The notes: generated from the letters alone by a model not told the origin. A DNA stretch of 64,000 bases from Halalkalibacter suaedae (GCF_017939705.1 NZ_JAGKSQ010000001.1:434001-498000), one strand, 5' to 3'; counted from the first letter of the stretch, positions 39,042 to 48,784 are shown. Translations and numbers: made by a program.

Positions 39042-39917
39042 ATGAACAAGCGCCAAGCAATCCTTGAAAAGGCCGTTGAACTCTTCGGATCAAAAGGCTA
39101 TCAACAGACATCCATTAAAGAAATCGCTGATCAACTCCAGATTTCAAAAGGATCGGTCTACTCCTATTTCGAATCAAAAGAGGATTTAATCATTTCTATT
39201 TACGAACATTATCAGCAGCTCACATTTGAACGAGCGTTTATCGTCTCTTTAGATTCGACTCTCCCTATTGAGGAACGGATCGTGAAACAATTCAAAGTCC
39301 AATTCGAGGGCATTAGTGAATATAAATCCTATATGATGATGCATATGCGTGGAGAAGGAGCCAGCAGCAGCGATAAATTAAAAGGTCTTGAACATCGAAT
39401 GAGAGGGCGCTTTTTCACATGGCTTGCACAAAGCATTACCGATCTTTTCGGCGTGGAAATCCTACCATATAAATGGGATCTCTGCTGGATGATTCAATCG
39501 ATCTACACGGCATACATGAGATTATTCGCTTCCGAGCAGGCACCGTTAAAACCAGAGCAATTAGCCCAGCATCTCGTCACACAAATGAAGCAGCTTGGTG
39601 AGAGCTATCTTAAGGGTGAAAGTCTCCCACTCTTAACAGAGGAGCATATGGCACCCTTTGCCGTTAAGATGGACGAGGATGGGGCATTCGTACCTTTTAA
39701 ACAAAGAGAAGAGGCTTGGAAGAAACTCTATAAAACAATTGATACATTTAAGGGCGAGGAAAAAAGAAAATATCAAGAATGTGCAAATCGAATTTCCGAA
39801 GAAGCGGGAAAAGAACGTCCTGAATGGTTAGTGATAAAGGGACTCTGTTTAGTCATGAAAGAGGAACCGTCCTTGGCAGACCCCGTTACTGAATTAGAAA
39901 GCTTGCTTTTTGAATAG
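39042..39917 (+). CDS. TetR/AcrR-family regulator
   Basis: Protein of 291 residues, longer than the usual 190-220. The N-terminal TetR helix-turn-helix is clear: AVELFGSKGYQQTSIKEIADQL followed by SKGSVYSYFESKEDLI (about residues 9-50). The rest is a long ligand/dimer domain. Its size and position next to an SwrC-like pump match YerO of B. subtilis, suggesting it represses the divergent RND gene. RBS GAGGTGA. Confidence 0.9.
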   Translation: MNKRQAILEKAVELFGSKGYQQTSIKEIADQLQISKGSVYSYFESKEDLIISIYEHYQQLTFERAFIVSLDSTLPIEERIVKQFKVQFEGISEYKSYMMMHMRGEGASSSDKLKGLEHRMRGRFFTWLAQSITDLFGVEILPYKWDLCWMIQSIYTAYMRLFASEQAPLKPEQLAQHLVTQMKQLGESYLKGESLPLLTEEHMAPFAVKMDEDGAFVPFKQREEAWKKLYKTIDTFKGEEKRKYQECANRISEEAGKERPEWLVIKGLCLVMKEEPSLADPVTELESLLFE

Positions 39918-40002
39918 AATTTGGCTCTAATTAGCTGTCTCAGTGAGGCAGCAGCTATGGAGGTAGACAAAAGAAAGTAGATTTCCATTTCATCTCTAAC
40001 TC

Positions 40003-40120
40003 AGCGGACGGGATGGGTGGGCCGACTCCTGCAGGATGGAAAGGGCAGGTTGAAATCCACCGGCACAGCCGGTTAGTTCAACGCCCTCCTGCGGAAAGCG
40101 TGCCCCCCATCCCGGTAGCG
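40003..40120 (+). repeat. Family B intergenic repeat, copy B4
   Basis: AGCGGACGGGATGGG start, CTCCTGCAGGA, GGGCAGGTTGAAATCCACC, inner CCGGCACAGCCGG, GTTCAACGCCC, CTCCTGCGGAAAGCG, CCCATCCCGGTAGCG end. It fills most of the 370-base gap between the TetR gene and the GS-HQR gene; nothing else is recognised there. Confidence 0.9.
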
Positions 40121-40290
40121 AATTCGAAGCGTATAATCCTGGCCAATTCACACTATGAACGTTTTCTTTGGGGTAGCTTTCAACACTCTCTCCCATATCT
40201 CTTGACTAGACAAGAAAATTCAGACTACAATACGGTAACTAGTTACTTCGATAATTAACTATTAAATACCGAATCAAGAGAGGTGCTCCT

Positions 40291-41343
40291 ATGACTAAGG
40301 ATAATGAAGAAAACAGCTGCCAAATCACACCAAATACTTCCGAAAGTATTGACTCTCAAAGTCCAAACATGACAAAAGAGTTCAAAACAGACGGTTCGTT
40401 CAATCGACAACAAAACAGATTTACGGTTCCATTTGGAGATCATTCAGATGAATTACCCATTGAAGCAGGGCGTTATCGTCTCATTTGGTGCCAAGCCTGC
40501 CCTTGGGCTCATCGTAGCGTTATTGTGCGAAACATCCTAGGCCTTGATAAAGTGATTAGTCTAGGCATGGTTAGCCCCATTCGCCCCACTCTCCCACATG
40601 TTGATTGGGAATTTTCTTTAGATGAGGGTGGCGTTGATCCTGTTCTCGGAATAAAATATGTAAGTGAAGTGTATAAAAAAGCTGATCCAAGCTATGAGGG
40701 TCGGCCAACTGTGCCAGTTATGGTTGACTTAAAAAACAACCAAGCCGTTAATAATGACTACTTCAAACTAACAAATTATTTTGAAACAGTTTGGGCACCG
40801 TTCCACAAAGAAAATGCACCTGATCTCTATCCTAAAACCTTACGTGATGAAATTGATTCGTTAAATGATCTGATCTTTCACGACATTAATAATGGTGTCT
40901 ATAAATGTGGCTTTGCCCGCTCACAAGAAGCATACGAGGAAGCCTATGATAGATTATTTGCACGCTTAGACGAATTGGAGCAACGACTTACAACAAATCG
41001 TTTCTTATTCGGTGATTTCATAACTGATTCGGATGTACGCCTATATGCAACATTAATTCGCTTCGATGCTGCTTACTTTACTGCCTTTAACACAAATCGT
41101 AATCTCATTCGTGAATTCCCGCATCTCTGGGGTTATCTTCGTGACTTATATCAAACACCAGGCTTTGGAGATACAACCGACCTTGAAGCAATCAAGCTGC
41201 ATTATCATGTTTCTATTACGATATTCCAAAATAAAGGTGACACTAAAATCCTTCCAAAAGGACCAGATGTGAGTATCTTTCACTCTGAGCATAATCGTCA
41301 TTTACTGAGTAAGTCTAAAAATAAATTTCTAATAAACGAATAG
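40291..41343 (+). CDS. Glutathionyl-hydroquinone reductase-like protein (ECM4/YqjG family)
   Basis: Xi-class glutathione transferase homologue of 350 residues. The catalytic CPWAHR (Cys at about residue 70) lies in the GST N-domain; the C-terminal helical domain carries FLFGDFITDSDVRLYATLIRFDA-type sequence (about 236-258). Family members reduce glutathionyl-quinones. Bacillaceae generally use bacillithiol, so the thiol partner here is open. A 26-residue acidic N-terminal extension precedes the conserved part. Followed by a GNAT gene after 11 bases. Confidence 0.88.
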   Translation: MTKDNEENSCQITPNTSESIDSQSPNMTKEFKTDGSFNRQQNRFTVPFGDHSDELPIEAGRYRLIWCQACPWAHRSVIVRNILGLDKVISLGMVSPIRPTLPHVDWEFSLDEGGVDPVLGIKYVSEVYKKADPSYEGRPTVPVMVDLKNNQAVNNDYFKLTNYFETVWAPFHKENAPDLYPKTLRDEIDSLNDLIFHDINNGVYKCGFARSQEAYEEAYDRLFARLDELEQRLTTNRFLFGDFITDSDVRLYATLIRFDAAYFTAFNTNRNLIREFPHLWGYLRDLYQTPGFGDTTDLEAIKLHYHVSITIFQNKGDTKILPKGPDVSIFHSEHNRHLLSKSKNKFLINE

Positions 41344-41354
41344 TAGGTGTAGAA

Positions 41355-41855
41355 ATGAATATCCGTGATGCAAAGAGAAGTGAAATAGATGAGATTCGAA
41401 ACCAGAGAATTACTTCTTATAGTGAACATGCTCAGTCAGTTTCAGAAGAACACTGGAATGCCTTAAAAAAGGCTATTTCCTCAGAAGCAGACATTGCACC
41501 TGACGTGGAATTAATTGTAGCGGAAGAAGATGGTGTCCTGTTAGGGAGTGTTGCCTTATTTCCTCCAAAAATGGATGCCTATGAAGGATTAGTTGCTGAA
41601 CTGGACTATTCAGAAATACGGATGTTAGCTGTCTCTAGAGACGCTCGTGGAAAAGGTGTGGCTACTGCCTTGATTACCGAATGCATTAAACGAACGAAGG
41701 AAAAAGGCTACACCGCGATCGGTTTACATACAGCTGACTTCATGAAAAGTGCAATCAATCTATACACTCGACTTGGTTTCGAGCGATTACCTGACTATGA
41801 TTTTGAACCAGCTAATGATGGCGTTATTGTGAAAGCATTTCGGCTTTCGATTTAA
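41355..41855 (+). CDS. GNAT-family N-acetyltransferase
   Basis: Acetyltransferase of 166 residues. The acetyl-CoA site is seen in IRMLAVSRDARGKGVATALI (about residues 87-106, motif V-x-RGKGVA), followed by the GFERLPDYDF C-terminal strand. Acceptor substrate cannot be told. Start is 11 bases after the GS-HQR stop with a modest AGGTG site, so the two genes are probably cotranscribed. Confidence 0.88.
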   Translation: MNIRDAKRSEIDEIRNQRITSYSEHAQSVSEEHWNALKKAISSEADIAPDVELIVAEEDGVLLGSVALFPPKMDAYEGLVAELDYSEIRMLAVSRDARGKGVATALITECIKRTKEKGYTAIGLHTADFMKSAINLYTRLGFERLPDYDFEPANDGVIVKAFRLSI

Positions 41856-41878
41856 GATAAAGAAGAAGTCAGCAAATT

Positions 41879-42115
41879 GAGGCTGCGACAAAAGTGATTT
41901 AACTAATAGAAAATCCGACAATGGTGGTTAGCGGACGTAAACCGCTCCTGAAATATACTTCGCTTTCCGCGGGAAGCCGTTGAGCCCTCCTCGGCTATGC
42001 CTGCGGGGTCTCAACTTTGGCTTTACATCCCGCAGGAGTCTACGTATATTTCATCCGCTACATTATTGGATTGTTTGGTATTTCAGTTAAACACTTTAGT
42101 TATATCCCAGCCTCA
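41879..42115 (+). repeat. Family A intergenic repeat, copy A5
   Basis: Full copy of 237 bases with outer arms GAGGCTGCGACAAAAGTG and TTATATCCCAGCCTC. The core differs in both hairpin arms at once: GTTGAGCC...GGGGTCTCAAC instead of GGTGAGCC...GGGGTCTCACC, a compensatory change that keeps base pairing. Confidence 0.9.
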
Positions 42116-42141
42116 GTACATAGAGTTTTTAGAACACTATG

Positions 42142-42321
42142 CGGACATTTGATCCCTTAAATTCAATTAATCTTCCCTTTTTGTCACCATTAGGGACATA
42201 TGATCCGTTATTTCATATAAAACTAAGAATAATGACAATATTTACACTCAATAAAGGATCAAATGTCCGTTATTACACGATTTTTCGTTTTTTCCATTGT
42301 TTAACGGAATCAATGTCCGTA
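42142..42321. repeat. Cluster of short CGGACAT-TGATCCG palindromic units
   Basis: Four related units: CGGACATTTGATCCCTTAA (42142), GGGACATATGATCCGTTATT (42193), inverted GGATCAAATGTCCGTTATT (42256) and TAACGGAATCAATGTCCGTAA (42302). Units 1 and 3 form a perfect 14-bp inverted repeat. The block fills the gap between repeat A5 and the DUF2935 gene. Confidence 0.75.
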
Positions 42322-42378
42322 AGTAACCTACAGGATCTATATTCATAGTTATTCTCTCACATCTCTTTAGTTTGATCC

Positions 42379-43170
42379 TTACTCAAGCCTAGGCTTAGTC
42401 GGATCACAGTTCGGTTCCTCGAGTTCACTTGACTCCGCTAGTTTTATTAAATAATAGCACTCCTCTCTCATCATATGATCTGCCATTAAAGGAGCAAATG
42501 TACCCAACGCTTGCTGGCTTAGTTCTAACTCTTCAATTTCATCTAAAAAACCCGTAAAGAGCTTCATCTCTAATGAGACATCCTTATTAAATCGTTCTAG
42601 TGCTGGAAATGAAGACAGATTCGTTCTTAAAAACCCCGTTAATTCAACAGCCTTCAAATAAAAATGCTCAAAGTCCTTCGTGAATTCATCACTTTTCTCT
42701 TTGATTTTCTTTTCAATTCGATCCATATTATCAGAAATGGCTCCAGCATGCCCTGCAGCATCTAAAAGCCACAATAGATGGTGATGTAATTCATGTGAAA
42801 TTGGCGGGATTTCTCCTTTCTTCAAATAGCCCAAAATCCGGACATACTCCTCTAGTTCATTAACCATATGATTAATGAATGTTGGTCCTAATCCAAGCTT
42901 AATTTTACCAACTAAATGTCTTTCAATTAAGTGTAATTTAAAATCCCGAAGTCTGTTCACTTCTACTTCTGCCTCATTACTTAGCGACATTAAGTCATCC
43001 GTCTCAACTCTTTTTAGAAGTTGATCAAACGTTTGAATGAAATAGCTAGCAACCTCAATCTCCTGCTCTTCTGCTGGTGCCAGTGCATCACGGATAAAAC
43101 GGACATGATCACCTAATATTTGTAGCCAAAACCCATGTTCAAATGCTGCTGTTTGCTGATAGGTTGTCAC
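42379..43170 (-). CDS. DUF2935 family protein
   Basis: Soluble, helix-rich protein of 263 residues containing two DUF2935 repeats: FWLQILGDHVRFIRDAL near residue 15 and a second related helical half with ELHHHLLWLLDAAGHAG (about 130-146) and PLMADHMMREECYYLIKL near the C-terminus. Repeated His/Glu in these helices suggests metal binding, ferritin-like (inference). The start is GTG with GGGGAG upstream. Function is not known. Single gene. Confidence 0.82.
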   Translation of the reverse strand: MTTYQQTAAFEHGFWLQILGDHVRFIRDALAPAEEQEIEVASYFIQTFDQLLKRVETDDLMSLSNEAEVEVNRLRDFKLHLIERHLVGKIKLGLGPTFINHMVNELEEYVRILGYLKKGEIPPISHELHHHLLWLLDAAGHAGAISDNMDRIEKKIKEKSDEFTKDFEHFYLKAVELTGFLRTNLSSFPALERFNKDVSLEMKLFTGFLDEIEELELSQQALGTFAPLMADHMMREECYYLIKLAESSELEEPNCDPTKPRLE

Positions 43171-43260
43171 TCGTATCTCCCCTTTTCATTAACCTCATAA
43201 GAAGAATATAACGATTTCATTCATTTATTCCTTTTTAAGGGAGAAACTTTATATATAAAA

Positions 43261-43291
43261 GAACCGCATGACCTATGCGGTCATGCGGTTC
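43261..43291 (-). terminator. Intrinsic terminator of ssrA
   Basis: AACCGCATGACC and GGTCATGCGGTT, perfect 12-bp stem with a 5-base loop, followed on the minus strand by CTTTTATATA. It starts about 10 bases past the tmRNA CCA end. Confidence 0.9.
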
Positions 43292-43300
43292 ACGGTATAT

Positions 43301-43660
43301 TGGTGGAGACGGAGGGAGTCGAACCCTCGTCCAAGAATAACGACACTTACGCTTCTACGAGCATAGTTACTGTATTAGCATTTCGCCAACAATTCAGCCC
43401 AGTAACAGGCTTCCTTTTGGCTAGTCTGATTGATCTCTTCCTTCACCCTCAGACGGAGGGTAACCGGCGTAGCCCACTTAGAGTGAGTCCCAGGTCCTAC
43501 CACATGGGCGATGGAGGTTGGAACCGCAAAGCAGTATTAAGCTGCTAGTGCGAAGTTATTGTTTTCTTTGCCAGTTAATGGCTTTGGCGTTTTAACGAGG
43601 CCGACCCCCTCGACTCGCAACGTAAGCACGACCTATCCCTGTCGAATCCAGAACGTCCCC
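43301..43660 (-). ncRNA. ssrA: Transfer-messenger RNA (tmRNA)
   Basis: Rescues stalled ribosomes with SmpB, whose gene lies just upstream. The 5' end GGGGACGTTCTGGATTCGAC and 3' end GGGTTCGACTCCCTCCGTCTCCACCA (located at 43301-43326) form the tRNA-like domain, CCA being encoded. The tag reading frame (43537-43572) gives GKENNNFALAA then TAA, so with the charged alanine the tag is A-GKENNNFALAA, ending in the LAA degron read by ClpXP. Length 360 nt is normal. Confidence 0.97.
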
Positions 43661-43741
43661 AATATAGAAGCTCGTCACAAACTTTTCATTCATGAACCGA
43701 GTTGATTAATCGTTTGATTAATTTCTTTAGCCTTGCTGAAG

Positions 43742-43799
43742 CCCAGAACTTATTATCGCTCTGGACTTCCTATTATAGCATAGCTGTTCATTGTTGCAA
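43742..43799 (-). promoter_or_regulatory. ssrA promoter and leader hairpin
   Basis: TTGCAA, 16 bases, TATAAT on the minus strand (43772-43799), immediately after the smpB stop. The leader contains a hairpin with arms AG-CCAGA and TCTGG-CT (43742-43765). The leader of about 100 nt must be removed to make the mature 5' end. Confidence 0.65.
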
Positions 43800-43809
43800 C
43801 TGGTAATTT

Positions 43810-44283
43810 TTATCCATTCATTCGATCCTTTAATGCACGCTGTACTTCACGATTAGCATCCTTACGCTTTAATGTTTCGCGTTTATCAAAACTCTTTTTA
43901 CCTTTTGCCACACCAATCAAAACTTTTGCAAACCCATTTTTAATATATACTTTAAGAGGAACAATCGAGTACCCCTTTTGTTGAGTTTGCCCGATTAGCT
44001 GATTAATCTGCTTTTTGTGTAAAAGTAATTTTCGAGCTCGAACCGGATCATGGTTATAGCGATTCCCTTGCTCATATTCACTAATATGAGCATTGTGTAA
44101 ATACGCTTCACCATTTGAGATACGGGCAAATGAGTCTTTAAGATTCATTCGACCAGCCCTCATTGATTTAATTTCTGTTCCTTTTAGAACAAGGCCCGCC
44201 TCAAACGTTTCTTCAATAAAATAATCATGCCCAGCTCGTTTATTTTGTGCAACAAGATTACGATCCTTATCCTTTACTGCCAT
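43810..44283 (-). CDS. smpB: SsrA-binding protein SmpB
   Basis: Binds tmRNA and brings it to stalled ribosomes. The 157 residues are typical. Conserved features are [20 protein letters not shown] at the N-terminus, [18 protein letters not shown] (about residues 35-52), and the basic C-terminal tail [15 protein letters not shown], which enters the mRNA channel. Downstream of rnr, upstream of ssrA: the rescue genes are clustered, as in B. subtilis. Confidence 0.97.
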   Translation of the reverse strand: MAVKDKDRNLVAQNKRAGHDYFIEETFEAGLVLKGTEIKSMRAGRMNLKDSFARISNGEAYLHNAHISEYEQGNRYNHDPVRARKLLLHKKQINQLIGQTQQKGYSIVPLKVYIKNGFAKVLIGVAKGKKSFDKRETLKRKDANREVQRALKDRMNG

Positions 44284-44355
44284 ATGCCAACACCCTTTTA
44301 CGTCACGTCATATGTTCATGATATCAAAACGTAAAGATCGGCGTCAATTTCAGAG

Positions 44356-44392
44356 TCACTAAAAAAAGTGTGTTCTTCACTTTCTTTAGTGA
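44356..44392 (-). terminator. Hairpin downstream of rnr/upstream of smpB
   Basis: TCACTAAAGAAAGTG pairs with CACTTTTTTTAGTGA around a short loop. On the minus strand the stem contains a T-run, so it may weaken read-through from rnr into smpB. Confidence 0.55.
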
Positions 44393-44413
44393 TCTCTATG
44401 CAATGAGCGAAAC

Positions 44414-44468
44414 CGTTGCCTTCTCTTAAGCTTGTTATGAGCGGGTTTCTCATAGCAAGCGTGCAACG
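44414..44468 (-). other. Nested stem-loop in the rnr-smpB gap
   Basis: Outer CGTTGC/GCAACG (44414-44419 and 44463-44468) encloses an inner 12-bp hairpin GCTTG-TATGAG/CTCATA-CAAGC (44430-44460). It is not followed by a T-run. Possibly an RNA processing or stability element. Confidence 0.5.
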
Positions 44469-44535
44469 TGTAGAGCCATTGAAACTTCATCGAATCTGCT
44501 AAAGGGTTTATTTACTGGCTCAACTTTACCCAAAC

Positions 44536-46890
44536 TTATTTCCGACGCTTTTTCCCTTTTTTACGCTTAACACCAGGTGCATTTTCGAAAAATTTCTTTT
44601 TCTTACGTCCTTGTCCTTGGCCTGATGCTGTTTTCTCTCCAGCTTTTTCAGCCGGCTTTCCATTCCCACCACGAGCTCCAGCTCCAACACGACCGCGGCC
44701 TTCACGTTTTCCACCAACAATGACTTTCGGTCTGTCTCTCGGTTCACGACGCTCTCTCGGCTTCATTCCAACAACCTCAAAATCAATTGAAGCCTCATCG
44801 ACATTGACGTTCGCTACCTTAATTTCAATCTCATCACCAATTCTGAACGTTTGTCCCGTGCGTTCACCAATCATCGCATAATGCTTATCATCAAAGCGAT
44901 AATAGTCATCAGTTAAGTAGCTGACATGGACAAGACCTTCAATTGTATTCTCAAGTTCAACAAATAGACCAAAGTTCGTTACACTGCTAATCATTCCTGT
45001 AAAGGTCTCACCAATCTTATCTTCCATATACTGAGCCTTTTTCACGCTGTCTGTGTCACGCTCTGCTTCAACAGCACGACGCTCCATTTCAGATGAGTGA
45101 CGAGTTAAGTCAGGTAGCATCTCTCGCATCCGCTCTTGTGTTGCTTCATCAATATTACCCTTGATTATATACTCCCGAATCAATCTGTGGACGAGTAAAT
45201 CAGGATAACGACGGATTGGTGACGTGAAGTGAGTATAGAACTCCGTTGATAACCCAAAGTGACCTAGGCTGTTCACATCATACTTCGCTTGCTTCATAGA
45301 ACGAAGCATAACTTTACTAATAACTGTTTCCTCCGGTTCGCCTTTCACTTCTTCTAGAAGCATTTGCAGTGCACGTGGGTGAACCGTATTGGCATTTCCT
45401 CGAACAACATAACCAAAGTTTGTAATAAATTCTAAGAACTTCGTTAGCTTCTCTGCATCTGGGTCTTCATGAATACGGTAGACGAACGGAAACTTTAACC
45501 AGTGGAAATGCTCCGCAACGGTTTCATTTGCTGCTAACATAAATTCCTCGATTAACTTCTCGGCAACTGAACGTGTTCGCAGAACGACATCTGTCGCAGT
45601 TCCCTCTTCATCTACTAGCACTTTCGCTTCTTTGAAATCAAAGTCAATCGCACCACGATCAAAACGCTTTTTACGTAGTACTGCCGCAAGCTCCTCCATT
45701 AATTCAAAAAATGGTACAAGTGCTTGATAATGACTTCGTGTTTCTTCGTCTTTATCAACCAAGATTTTATTTACGTCAGCATAGGTCATTCTTTCCGTTG
45801 TTTTAATCACACTAGGGAAGATTTCATGCTTGACGACTTTCCCGTTATGATCAATTTCCATCTCACATGAGAGTGTCAAGCGGTCAACCTTTGGATTCAA
45901 ACTACAAATTCCATTTGAAAGTCGATGTGGAATCATCGGGATTACTCGGTCAACGAGATAGACACTCGTAGCTCGATCCGCCGCCTCTTTGTCAATTGGT
46001 GAACCTTCTGTAACATAATTCGTTACATCAGCAATATGGACCCCTAAAACATAGTGACCATTTTCTAAACGTTTCACATGAACAGCATCATCTAAATCCT
46101 TTGCATCTGCTCCGTCAATTGTCACGATTGTTTCATCTCTTAGGTCTCGTCGACCTTTCATATCTTCAGGGTCAATCTGATCAGGTACACCGTTTGCTTG
46201 TGCTAGTACCTCATCAGGGAACTCAATGGGGATACCATGCTTATAAATGATCGAAATAATATCCATACCAGGATCATTTTTGTGCCCTAGCACTTTCACA
46301 ACAAGACCCTCAGCACTCATACGTCCTTCTGGATACTTGGTGATCTTGACGACAACCTTATGCCCATCAATTGCACCTTTCTTATGTTCCTTAGGGATAA
46401 AAATATCATTCGCAATTCTTTTATCATCTGCAATTACAAATCCGTATGAGGTTTGGTCCGAATACGTTCCAACAATTTCAGTTGTCCCGCGTTCAAGAAT
46501 TCTAATAATTTGTCCCTCAGGTCTAGACCCAGAGGATTTTTGGTTTAAGCGGACAAGAACCGTATCACCATTCATTGCACTCGCCATATCAGCGTGAGAA
46601 ACATAGACATCGTCGATGCCTTCCTCTTCAGGAATAATGAAGGCGAACCCTTTCGCATGCCCTTGGACACGTCCACGAACAAGGTTCATTTTTTCTGGAA
46701 CTCCAAAGCGGTCTGTCCGCGTTCGAACAATAAGCCCACGATCCTCCATCGCATTTAATGATTTGACTAGTTCTTTAAATTCATCACTGCCATCGACATG
46801 AAATGCTTCTTCAATTTCAGCCATGGATAGTGGCTTTTCTGCTTCACGAAAAAAACTGGTTAACTTTTGAATCTGTTGTTCATTCATCAT
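44536..46890 (-). CDS. rnr: Ribonuclease R
   Basis: Processive 3'-5' exoribonuclease of 784 residues, the partner of tmRNA in decay of faulty mRNA. Order: N-terminal helix-turn-helix (1-65), cold-shock domains (about 70-220), RNB domain with the metal-binding aspartates in [14 protein letters not shown] (about 268-281), S1 domain (about 625-705) and a Lys/Arg-rich tail ending RKKGKKRRK. Two successive ATG codons follow AAAAGGAG; either may be used. Upstream of smpB. Confidence 0.97.
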   Translation of the reverse strand: MMNEQQIQKLTSFFREAEKPLSMAEIEEAFHVDGSDEFKELVKSLNAMEDRGLIVRTRTDRFGVPEKMNLVRGRVQGHAKGFAFIIPEEEGIDDVYVSHADMASAMNGDTVLVRLNQKSSGSRPEGQIIRILERGTTEIVGTYSDQTSYGFVIADDKRIANDIFIPKEHKKGAIDGHKVVVKITKYPEGRMSAEGLVVKVLGHKNDPGMDIISIIYKHGIPIEFPDEVLAQANGVPDQIDPEDMKGRRDLRDETIVTIDGADAKDLDDAVHVKRLENGHYVLGVHIADVTNYVTEGSPIDKEAADRATSVYLVDRVIPMIPHRLSNGICSLNPKVDRLTLSCEMEIDHNGKVVKHEIFPSVIKTTERMTYADVNKILVDKDEETRSHYQALVPFFELMEELAAVLRKKRFDRGAIDFDFKEAKVLVDEEGTATDVVLRTRSVAEKLIEEFMLAANETVAEHFHWLKFPFVYRIHEDPDAEKLTKFLEFITNFGYVVRGNANTVHPRALQMLLEEVKGEPEETVISKVMLRSMKQAKYDVNSLGHFGLSTEFYTHFTSPIRRYPDLLVHRLIREYIIKGNIDEATQERMREMLPDLTRHSSEMERRAVEAERDTDSVKKAQYMEDKIGETFTGMISSVTNFGLFVELENTIEGLVHVSYLTDDYYRFDDKHYAMIGERTGQTFRIGDEIEIKVANVNVDEASIDFEVVGMKPRERREPRDRPKVIVGGKREGRGRVGAGARGGNGKPAEKAGEKTASGQGQGRKKKKFFENAPGVKRKKGKKRRK

Positions 46891-46909
46891 GAAAACTCCT
46901 TTTCACTTC

Positions 46910-47656
46910 CTACTCGCTCCAATCAAGACTCTCTAAAAACTGGAAGACGTCTTCATGAAGCTGTTCCTTCTCTTTATCTAACGTTATCACATGGCCAGAT
47001 TCTTCATACCACTTAAGCGATTTATCCTCTGACTCGATTTCATCTAAGATCGTCGTTGCACTACTTGTATCAATCATTTCATCATTACGAGACTGAACGA
47101 CAAAGGTTGGAGCATATATATGATCCAAATGACCATGGATCTCGTTCATTAACTCTCGAAGAGCATACAATGTATTCACTGATTTCTTTTTGAACACATT
47201 CATCTCTTCTTCAATTTGTTCAGGCCCTTTTTTTAAATGCTTTTTATATTGTTCGGCGTAGTGAAGAACTCCTTGATAAATGGATTCTTCGGTTTTGGGT
47301 TGCATTGGTGCACACATTGGTATGATACCCTTTATCGGCATAGTATATCCTAGCTTGAGGCTGTACAATCCCCCGAGTGATAACCCTGCAACAGCAATTT
47401 CATCATGACCTTCCTCTTTTAGGAAATGGTACCCTCCAAGAACGTCCTGCCACCAATCGTCAGGACCAGCCTCTACTAATTTTTCTGGCGGTACACCATG
47501 CCCTTTATATAACGGAGCATGACACGAATAGCCGTGCTTCTGTAGCGATCGACCGAGCATACGGACATCTGCAGTCGTTCCAGTGAATCCATGTAATAAC
47601 AATACGGCACGTTTCCCTCCTTTAAATGTAAAAGGCTTAGGTGCCACTGCTTTCAT
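46910..47656 (-). CDS. est: Carboxylesterase, Est30/YvaK type
   Basis: Alpha/beta hydrolase of 248 residues. Nucleophile elbow GLSLGG (Ser about residue 93), oxyanion HGFTGT near the N-terminus (about 23), catalytic Asp in [11 protein letters not shown] and His in EESGHVI. Matches thermostable Est30-type esterases acting on short-chain esters; natural substrate unknown. Start chosen as the third of three consecutive ATGs, from spacing to GAGAGG. Overlaps the preceding hydrolase gene. Position before rnr is conserved. Confidence 0.9.
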   Translation of the reverse strand: MKAVAPKPFTFKGGKRAVLLLHGFTGTTADVRMLGRSLQKHGYSCHAPLYKGHGVPPEKLVEAGPDDWWQDVLGGYHFLKEEGHDEIAVAGLSLGGLYSLKLGYTMPIKGIIPMCAPMQPKTEESIYQGVLHYAEQYKKHLKKGPEQIEEEMNVFKKKSVNTLYALRELMNEIHGHLDHIYAPTFVVQSRNDEMIDTSSATTILDEIESEDKSLKWYEESGHVITLDKEKEQLHEDVFQFLESLDWSE

Positions 47657-48353
47657 CATCATCTTCCTCTCTGTCTAGAAAACCTTCAATTCTGTTAATA
47701 AGTATTTCTTTTTCAAATCCATGACAAATTAAGTGCTTTGACTGTGGCAAGAAGATAATATTCTTCGTTTTAGAACAGATTGTCTTATAAAGAAAAAGTG
47801 CACTTTTCGGTGGGACTATGCCATCTTTTTCCCCTTGTACAATTAATGTCGGGACAGTTACTCCCGAAACAAACGGTTTAATTTTCTTGACCGCTTGCAT
47901 AAATTGAAATACAGCAGACATTGGCGTTTCAATGATTTTCTTACGATAATGCTGATAATGTTCATCATTTACCAATTCCCCACGAAGGCGAAGTCTAACC
48001 ACATCTTTTAATTCCTGCAAAAGCTGCTGCGGATTTACATAATAGGCCGCGGCACTTAACAGGACAAGCTTTTCGACCTGATACTTTGCTGCTATATAAC
48101 AGGCCAACATACCTCCCATCGAAAAACCAATTACATATACCTTCTCACAGCGTCTTAGTAATTCCTTCACTGCTAGTTCTGCCTTAAGTACCCAGTCAGC
48201 ATAGGTGACATCTTTAAGATTCCCCTGAGGTCCATGGCCAGGTAAGGTAGGGGTATAGACCAGCCATTTTTTATGCTTTAGAAAATAGGTTGCGACAGGT
48301 TCAACCTCCCACGGCTCCCCTGTGAAGCCATGTAAACAAAGACAACCAATCAT
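47637..48353 (-). CDS. Alpha/beta hydrolase
   Basis: Hydrolase of 238 residues, related to but distinct from the next gene: oxyanion [13 protein letters not shown] (about residues 6-18), nucleophile elbow IGFSMGGM (Ser about 85), Asp in [10 protein letters not shown] and His in SKHLICH. A monoacylglycerol-lipase-like esterase is likely; substrate unknown. Start MIGCLCLHG chosen after AAGGTGATG. Ends about 20 bases inside the est gene, so the two are coupled. Confidence 0.87.
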   Translation of the reverse strand: MIGCLCLHGFTGEPWEVEPVATYFLKHKKWLVYTPTLPGHGPQGNLKDVTYADWVLKAELAVKELLRRCEKVYVIGFSMGGMLACYIAAKYQVEKLVLLSAAAYYVNPQQLLQELKDVVRLRLRGELVNDEHYQHYRKKIIETPMSAVFQFMQAVKKIKPFVSGVTVPTLIVQGEKDGIVPPKSALFLYKTICSKTKNIIFLPQSKHLICHGFEKEILINRIEGFLDREEDDDESSGT

Positions 48354-48394
48354 TTCATCACCTTTTTCATTTAACAACTATGTAATATAACAAA

Positions 48395-48420
48395 AAGCAG
48401 TAGGCATAAACCTACTGCTT
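48395..48420 (-). terminator. Intrinsic terminator of secG
   Basis: AAGCAGTAGG and CCTACTGCTT, perfect 10-bp stem with a 6-base loop, then TTTGTTATA on the minus strand; 5 bases after the secG stop. Confidence 0.85.
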
Positions 48421-48425
48421 CCTAA

Positions 48426-48656
48426 TTATAACAAATATGAAACGGTTACGGTAAGGACAAAGAACAATACAGCTAGGACAATTGTCGCCTTATTTAAAAC
48501 AGCATCAATTCCACGAGCTTTTTGTTTCCCGATTAACTGTTCAGCACCACCTGAGATTGCTCCAGAAAGCCCTGCACTCTTACCTGATTGAAGAACAACA
48601 CTTGTAATTAAAGCGATTGAAACAATAATAAGTAAAATCATTGCAAACATTTGCAA
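48426..48656 (-). CDS. secG: Preprotein translocase subunit SecG
   Basis: Small subunit of the SecYEG channel, 76 residues with two membrane helices (about 3-22 and 54-75) and the central motif [23 protein letters not shown] (about 22-44, key SGKxxGLSGAI). The short loop [15 protein letters not shown] links to the second helix. Preceded by an aggaggtgta-like RBS and followed by its own terminator. Position upstream of the hydrolase/est/rnr block matches Bacillus. Confidence 0.95.
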   Translation of the reverse strand: MQMFAMILLIIVSIALITSVVLQSGKSAGLSGAISGGAEQLIGKQKARGIDAVLNKATIVLAVLFFVLTVTVSYLL

Positions 48657-48784
48657 AATCTACACCTCCAAGTACCATATATGCACTACTTATAATGTAC
48701 CACAAACAAAATAAGAATCTCAACAAAAAAAAGTCATTGCCTGTCCATCTGAGTTAAAATCTTCAATTTTCTCTCTATTTTGAA

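Noticed and set aside
42142-42321. CRISPR-like array
   Set aside because: The units are palindromic, imperfect and in mixed orientation, without constant repeat length or unique spacers; no cas genes are in the window.
43300-43548. 82-codon frame over the tmRNA gene
   Set aside because: It is antisense to ssrA and made by the structured RNA sequence.
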